Positions 12,697-15,140 of a stretch of 15,140 nt of DNA are shown here, in pieces (the first letter of the stretch is position 1; every line of letters begins with the position of its first letter). The stretch spans positions 1-15,140 of the forward strand of contig JAKFXW010000044.1 of the NCBI GenBank assembly GCA_021731185.1, in the 5' to 3' direction. Position numbers and translations under genes: made by a program. The notes beneath the pieces were generated by a model, which saw nothing but the letters and a program-made list of their open reading frames with translations, was not told where the DNA came from and did no database searches. This DNA comes from Gallionellaceae bacterium (GTDB lineage Bacteria > Pseudomonadota > Gammaproteobacteria > Burkholderiales > Gallionellaceae).

Positions 12697-13065
12697 ATGA
12701 ATGCAATAACTGAAATTCAAGACCCCGCCCCACAAGGGGACAATGTGCTGTTTACCAGCAGCGCGGCAGATAAAGTAAAGCAGCTTATCGAAGATGAGGG
12801 TAACGCTAATTTGAAGTTGCGCGTATTCGTCAGCGGCGGTGGTTGCTCTGGCTTCCAGTATGGCTTTACTTTTGACGAAGAAGTGAACGAGGACGACACC
12901 GTGCTGGATAAAAACGGTGTGCAATTATTAATTGACCCCATGAGCTTTCAATATCTGGTAGGTGCAGAAATCGATTATCAAGACGGATTGGAAGGTTCAC
13001 AGTTTGTCATCAAGAACCCTACTGCTACATCAACCTGTGGCTGTGGCTCGTCTTTCTCAGTTTAA
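12697..13065 (+). CDS. erpA: Iron-sulfur cluster insertion protein ErpA
   Basis: 122 residues of the A-type carrier family, which delivers Fe-S clusters to apoproteins, including isoprenoid-synthesis enzymes. The three ligand cysteines are present: C50 in 'VSGGGCSGFQYGFTFD' and C114/C116 in 'TSTCGCGSSFSV'. An excellent ribosome-binding site (AAGGAG, spaced 8 nt) fixes ATG 12697. E. coli ErpA has 114 residues; the eight extra residues here lie before the conserved 'LFT..AA.KVK'. They coincide with codons 11-17 (A-P-Q-G-D-N-V), which are a copy of repeat family A. The frame is kept and the core is normal, so the protein should work. The rfbB gene follows after 75 nt. Confidence 0.97.
   Translation: MNAITEIQDPAPQGDNVLFTSSAADKVKQLIEDEGNANLKLRVFVSGGGCSGFQYGFTFDEEVNEDDTVLDKNGVQLLIDPMSFQYLVGAEIDYQDGLEGSQFVIKNPTATSTCGCGSSFSV
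12728..12746 (+). repeat. Repeat family A, copy 7, inside the erpA coding region
   Basis: ccccacaaggggacaatgt, identical to the family core with a perfect CCCC-ACAA-GGGG stem, located 31 nt into erpA and read as part of codons 11-17. The only family A copy within a reading frame in this window. Confidence 0.88.
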
Positions 13066-13091
13066 CAAATCGTAATTAAATTCCCGATAAT
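13062..13091 (+). promoter_or_regulatory. Candidate promoter of the rfbBAC genes
   Basis: TTAACA (13062-13067, 5 of 6 to the -35 consensus, overlapping the erpA stop), 18-bp spacer, GATAAT (13086-13091, 5 of 6 to the -10 consensus). It would give transcription of rfbB independent of erpA with a leader of about 43 nt. Confidence 0.4.
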
Positions 13092-13140
13092 ATCCGGCAA
13101 GTATGGCTGGGCCAAAAATTAAACTCTGGGGATATGTAGC

Positions 13141-14205
13141 ATGATTTTAGTAACAGGCGGCGCGGGTTTTATCGGCTCAAATTTTGTATTAGATTGGTTA
13201 GCACAATCCGACGAAGCAGTGATCAACCTCGATTTACTCACGTATGCGGGTAATCTCGAAAATCTAACTTCATTGCTGGGCGATACACGACATATCTTTG
13301 TACAGGGCAACATCGGTGATTCCACGCTGATAGCCAGCCTGCTCCAACAGCACCAACCTCGCGCCATTATCAATTTTGCTGCTGAAAGCCATGTCGATCG
13401 CTCTATTCATGGCCCTGCGGATTTCATTCAAACCAACATAGTCAGTACCTTTCACTTGCTGGAAGCCGTGCGTACCTACTGGGATAATCTGCACGTCGAT
13501 GCCCAAACAACATTCCGTTTTTTGCACGTCTCGACCGATGAAGTATATGGCTCGCTAACGAAAAACGAACCAGCCTTTACCGAAGCGCATCCTTATCAAC
13601 CAAACAGCCCCTACTCGGCCAGCAAGGCAGCCAGCGATCATTTAGTGCGCGCTTATCACCACACTTACGGATTGCCCGTACTCACTACCAATTGTTCCAA
13701 TAATTACGGCCCTCATCATTTCCCGGAAAAACTCATTCCGCTTATGATAGTCAACGCGCTCGCTGGCAAGCCGCTCCCCGTGTATGGTGACGGACAACAG
13801 ATACGCGACTGGCTCTATGTCAAAGATCATTGCAGTGCAATTCGTCGTGTGCTGGATGCTGGCACAGTGGGCGAGGTATACAACATCGGCGGTTGGAATG
13901 AAAAACCGAATATTGAAATTGTCCGTATCATTTGCACATTACTCGACCAACTCCACACAAGAGCGGATGGAAAAAGTTATAACGAGCAGATCACCTATGT
14001 GACTGACCGTCCCGGGCATGATCGCCGCTACGCGATCGATGCAAGTAAAATAGCGCGTGAGCTGGGCTGGAAACCTATTGAAACTTTTGATTCAGGTATT
14101 CGTAAAACAATAGCGTGGTATCTGGCTAATCAGGATTGGGTTAGCAACGTCACCAGTGGCGCGTATAAAAACTGGATTGAGCAACACTACAAGGCACAGC
14201 CATGA
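13141..14205 (+). CDS. rfbB: dTDP-glucose 4,6-dehydratase
   Basis: 354 residues (E. coli RfbB: 361). It converts dTDP-D-glucose to dTDP-4-keto-6-deoxy-D-glucose, the second step of dTDP-L-rhamnose synthesis. NAD-binding 'GGAGFIGSNF' at 6-15, the catalytic trio T132-D133-E134 in 'STDEVYG', and Y158xxxK162 in 'SPYSASKAASDHLVRAY' are intact, followed by 'TNCSNNYGPHHFPEKLIPL' and 'GDGQQIRDWLYV'. A G-rich ribosome-binding site precedes ATG 13141. The stop overlaps the rfbA start (ATGA), indicating translational coupling. Confidence 0.97.
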   Translation: MILVTGGAGFIGSNFVLDWLAQSDEAVINLDLLTYAGNLENLTSLLGDTRHIFVQGNIGDSTLIASLLQQHQPRAIINFAAESHVDRSIHGPADFIQTNIVSTFHLLEAVRTYWDNLHVDAQTTFRFLHVSTDEVYGSLTKNEPAFTEAHPYQPNSPYSASKAASDHLVRAYHHTYGLPVLTTNCSNNYGPHHFPEKLIPLMIVNALAGKPLPVYGDGQQIRDWLYVKDHCSAIRRVLDAGTVGEVYNIGGWNEKPNIEIVRIICTLLDQLHTRADGKSYNEQITYVTDRPGHDRRYAIDASKIARELGWKPIETFDSGIRKTIAWYLANQDWVSNVTSGAYKNWIEQHYKAQP

Positions 14206-15104
14206 CACAACAAATAACGCAACAACGTAAAGGCATCATTCTCGCAGGCGGTTCCGGCACACGGCTTTATCCGATAACCAAAGCAGTGTCCAAGCAACTG
14301 CTCCCCATTTACGACAAACCCATGATCTACTATCCGCTTAGTACCTTGATGCTGGCGGGTGTTTGCGACATTCTCATTATTTCTACCCCGCAGGACACGC
14401 CGCGCTTTGAGCAACTGCTCGGTGATGGCCATGAATGGGGCATCAATCTGCAATATGCCGTGCAAGCCAGCCCGGATGGTTTAGCGCAGGCTTTTATTAT
14501 TGGCAAATATTTTATTGGTAACTCAGACAGTGTTTTAATTCTGGGGGATAATATTTTTTACGGTCATGACCTGCACACTCAGCTTGCTCAAGCAATGGCG
14601 CATAAGCGCGGTGCAACCGTTTTTGCCTATCAAGTACGTGACCCCGAACGTTACGGCGTAGTCGCCTTTAATGCACAAGGTCGTGCAACCAGTCTCGAAG
14701 AAAAACCAGCACACCCCAAGAGCAATTATGCTGTCACGGGTCTTTATTTTTACGATAATCAGGTTATCGATATCGCAGCCAGTCTTAAACCCTCTGCTCG
14801 GGGAGAATTAGAAATTACTGATGTAAACAGTATTTATCTGGAACGTGGTCAGCTTGATGTGGAAATCATGGGACGAGGGTACGCCTGGCTAGATACGGGT
14901 ACGCATGAAAGCCTAAATGAAGCCAGTAGTTTTATCCAAATTATTGAAAATCGCCAAGGCTTGAAGATCGCCTGCCCCGAAGAAATCGCCTACCGCAAAG
15001 GCTTCATCAATGCCGAGCAATTAGCCAAACTGGCACAAGCTCTTTCTAAAAGCGGTTATGGGCAATATCTACAACGTTTGCTAAAGGAAGGCGTACAACC
15101 GTGA
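14202..15104 (+). CDS. rfbA: Glucose-1-phosphate thymidylyltransferase
   Basis: 300 residues. It joins dTTP and glucose-1-phosphate to dTDP-glucose, the first step of the rhamnose pathway. Nucleotide-binding signature 'GGSGTRLYPITKAVSKQLLP' begins at residue 16; 'KPMIYYPLSTLMLAG', 'LGDNIFYGHDL', 'EEKPAHPKSNYAVTGLYFYD' and 'GYAWLDTGTHESLNEAS' are all typical. The short N-terminal addition 'MTQQITQQRK' comes from using the ATG that overlaps the rfbB stop. Its TGA in turn overlaps a GTG at 15101 that should start rfbC. Confidence 0.97.
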   Translation: MTQQITQQRKGIILAGGSGTRLYPITKAVSKQLLPIYDKPMIYYPLSTLMLAGVCDILIISTPQDTPRFEQLLGDGHEWGINLQYAVQASPDGLAQAFIIGKYFIGNSDSVLILGDNIFYGHDLHTQLAQAMAHKRGATVFAYQVRDPERYGVVAFNAQGRATSLEEKPAHPKSNYAVTGLYFYDNQVIDIAASLKPSARGELEITDVNSIYLERGQLDVEIMGRGYAWLDTGTHESLNEASSFIQIIENRQGLKIACPEEIAYRKGFINAEQLAKLAQALSKSGYGQYLQRLLKEGVQP

Positions 15105-15140
15105 AAGTTATTCCACCGCCATTCCTGACCTGCTTATCAT
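15101..15140 (+). CDS. rfbC: dTDP-4-dehydrorhamnose 3,5-epimerase, first codons (truncated; apparent frameshift)
   Basis: GTG at 15101-15103 overlaps the rfbA stop (GTGA) and begins M-K-V-I-P. A typical RfbC start would read MKVI followed by TAIPD(L/V)LII. Here the codons for TAIPDLLII are present (from 15115) but one base out of frame with the GTG, so a base seems to be missing near 15113-15116. In the GTG frame the peptide reads MKVIPPPFLTCLS. No alternative start exists in the other frame just upstream. Because the window ends 40 nt in, the error could be at a low-quality contig edge. Confidence 0.6.
   Translation, partial: MKVIPPPFLTCLS

Noticed and set aside
1510..12746. Family A copies as a CRISPR array
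   Set aside because: Copies are kilobases apart, on both strands, without regular spacers or cas genes.

Overview
This window looks like a chromosomal segment of a betaproteobacterium, most likely of the Nitrosomonadales/Gallionellaceae type. The evidence is the gene order rplM-rpsI-argC-DUF6776-bactofilin-erpA, a ubiquinone-biosynthesis Coq7, a yibN-grxC-secB cluster and moderate GC content. The taxonomic call is an inference from gene order and protein flavour, not from a marker search.

Layout from left to right: a truncated ORF6N-domain gene and gmd (GDP-mannose 4,6-dehydratase) on the minus strand, with a C-terminal scrap of a ManC-type mannose-6-phosphate isomerase cupin overlapping the start of gmd. 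Diverging from these is a plus-strand run: a large Wzy_C/PglL-type O-antigen ligase or O-oligosaccharyltransferase, a membrane-anchored rhodanese (yibN), glutaredoxin 3 (grxC), the export chaperone secB and a secreted SH3-domain protein. A 273-bp IS5-like MITE sits exactly at the stop codon of the SH3 gene. Then come queA (minus), coq7 (plus), an OsmC-family gene and an ElyC/YdcF-like DUF218 gene (minus). The ribosomal operon rplM-rpsI follows, with a strong promoter and a terminator, then argC, a DUF6776 membrane coiled-coil protein, a bactofilin and erpA. The window ends with the dTDP-rhamnose genes rfbB, rfbA and the first bases of rfbC, which shows an apparent 1-nt frameshift.

The genes are mostly housekeeping: translation, queuosine, ubiquinone, arginine, Fe-S assembly, protein export and redox. 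Surface-sugar genes sit at both ends (gmd/manC remnant/ligase on the left, rfbBAC on the right), so the core block lies between, or is interleaved with, envelope polysaccharide functions.

The most unusual content is in the small repeats. Family A (core cccacaaggggacaatgt, a CCC-ACAA-GGG hairpin) occurs seven times in 15 kb on both strands, mostly between genes, but one copy lies in frame inside erpA. Family B (about 55 bp, hairpin with compensatory changes) occurs three times, and one copy supplies the last ten codons of the OsmC-family protein. Two further palindromic elements, one carrying a nested insertion, and the IS5-like MITE add to this. I did not find a CRISPR array, tRNA, phage module, toxin-antitoxin pair or defence system, and I do not claim a new multi-gene system.
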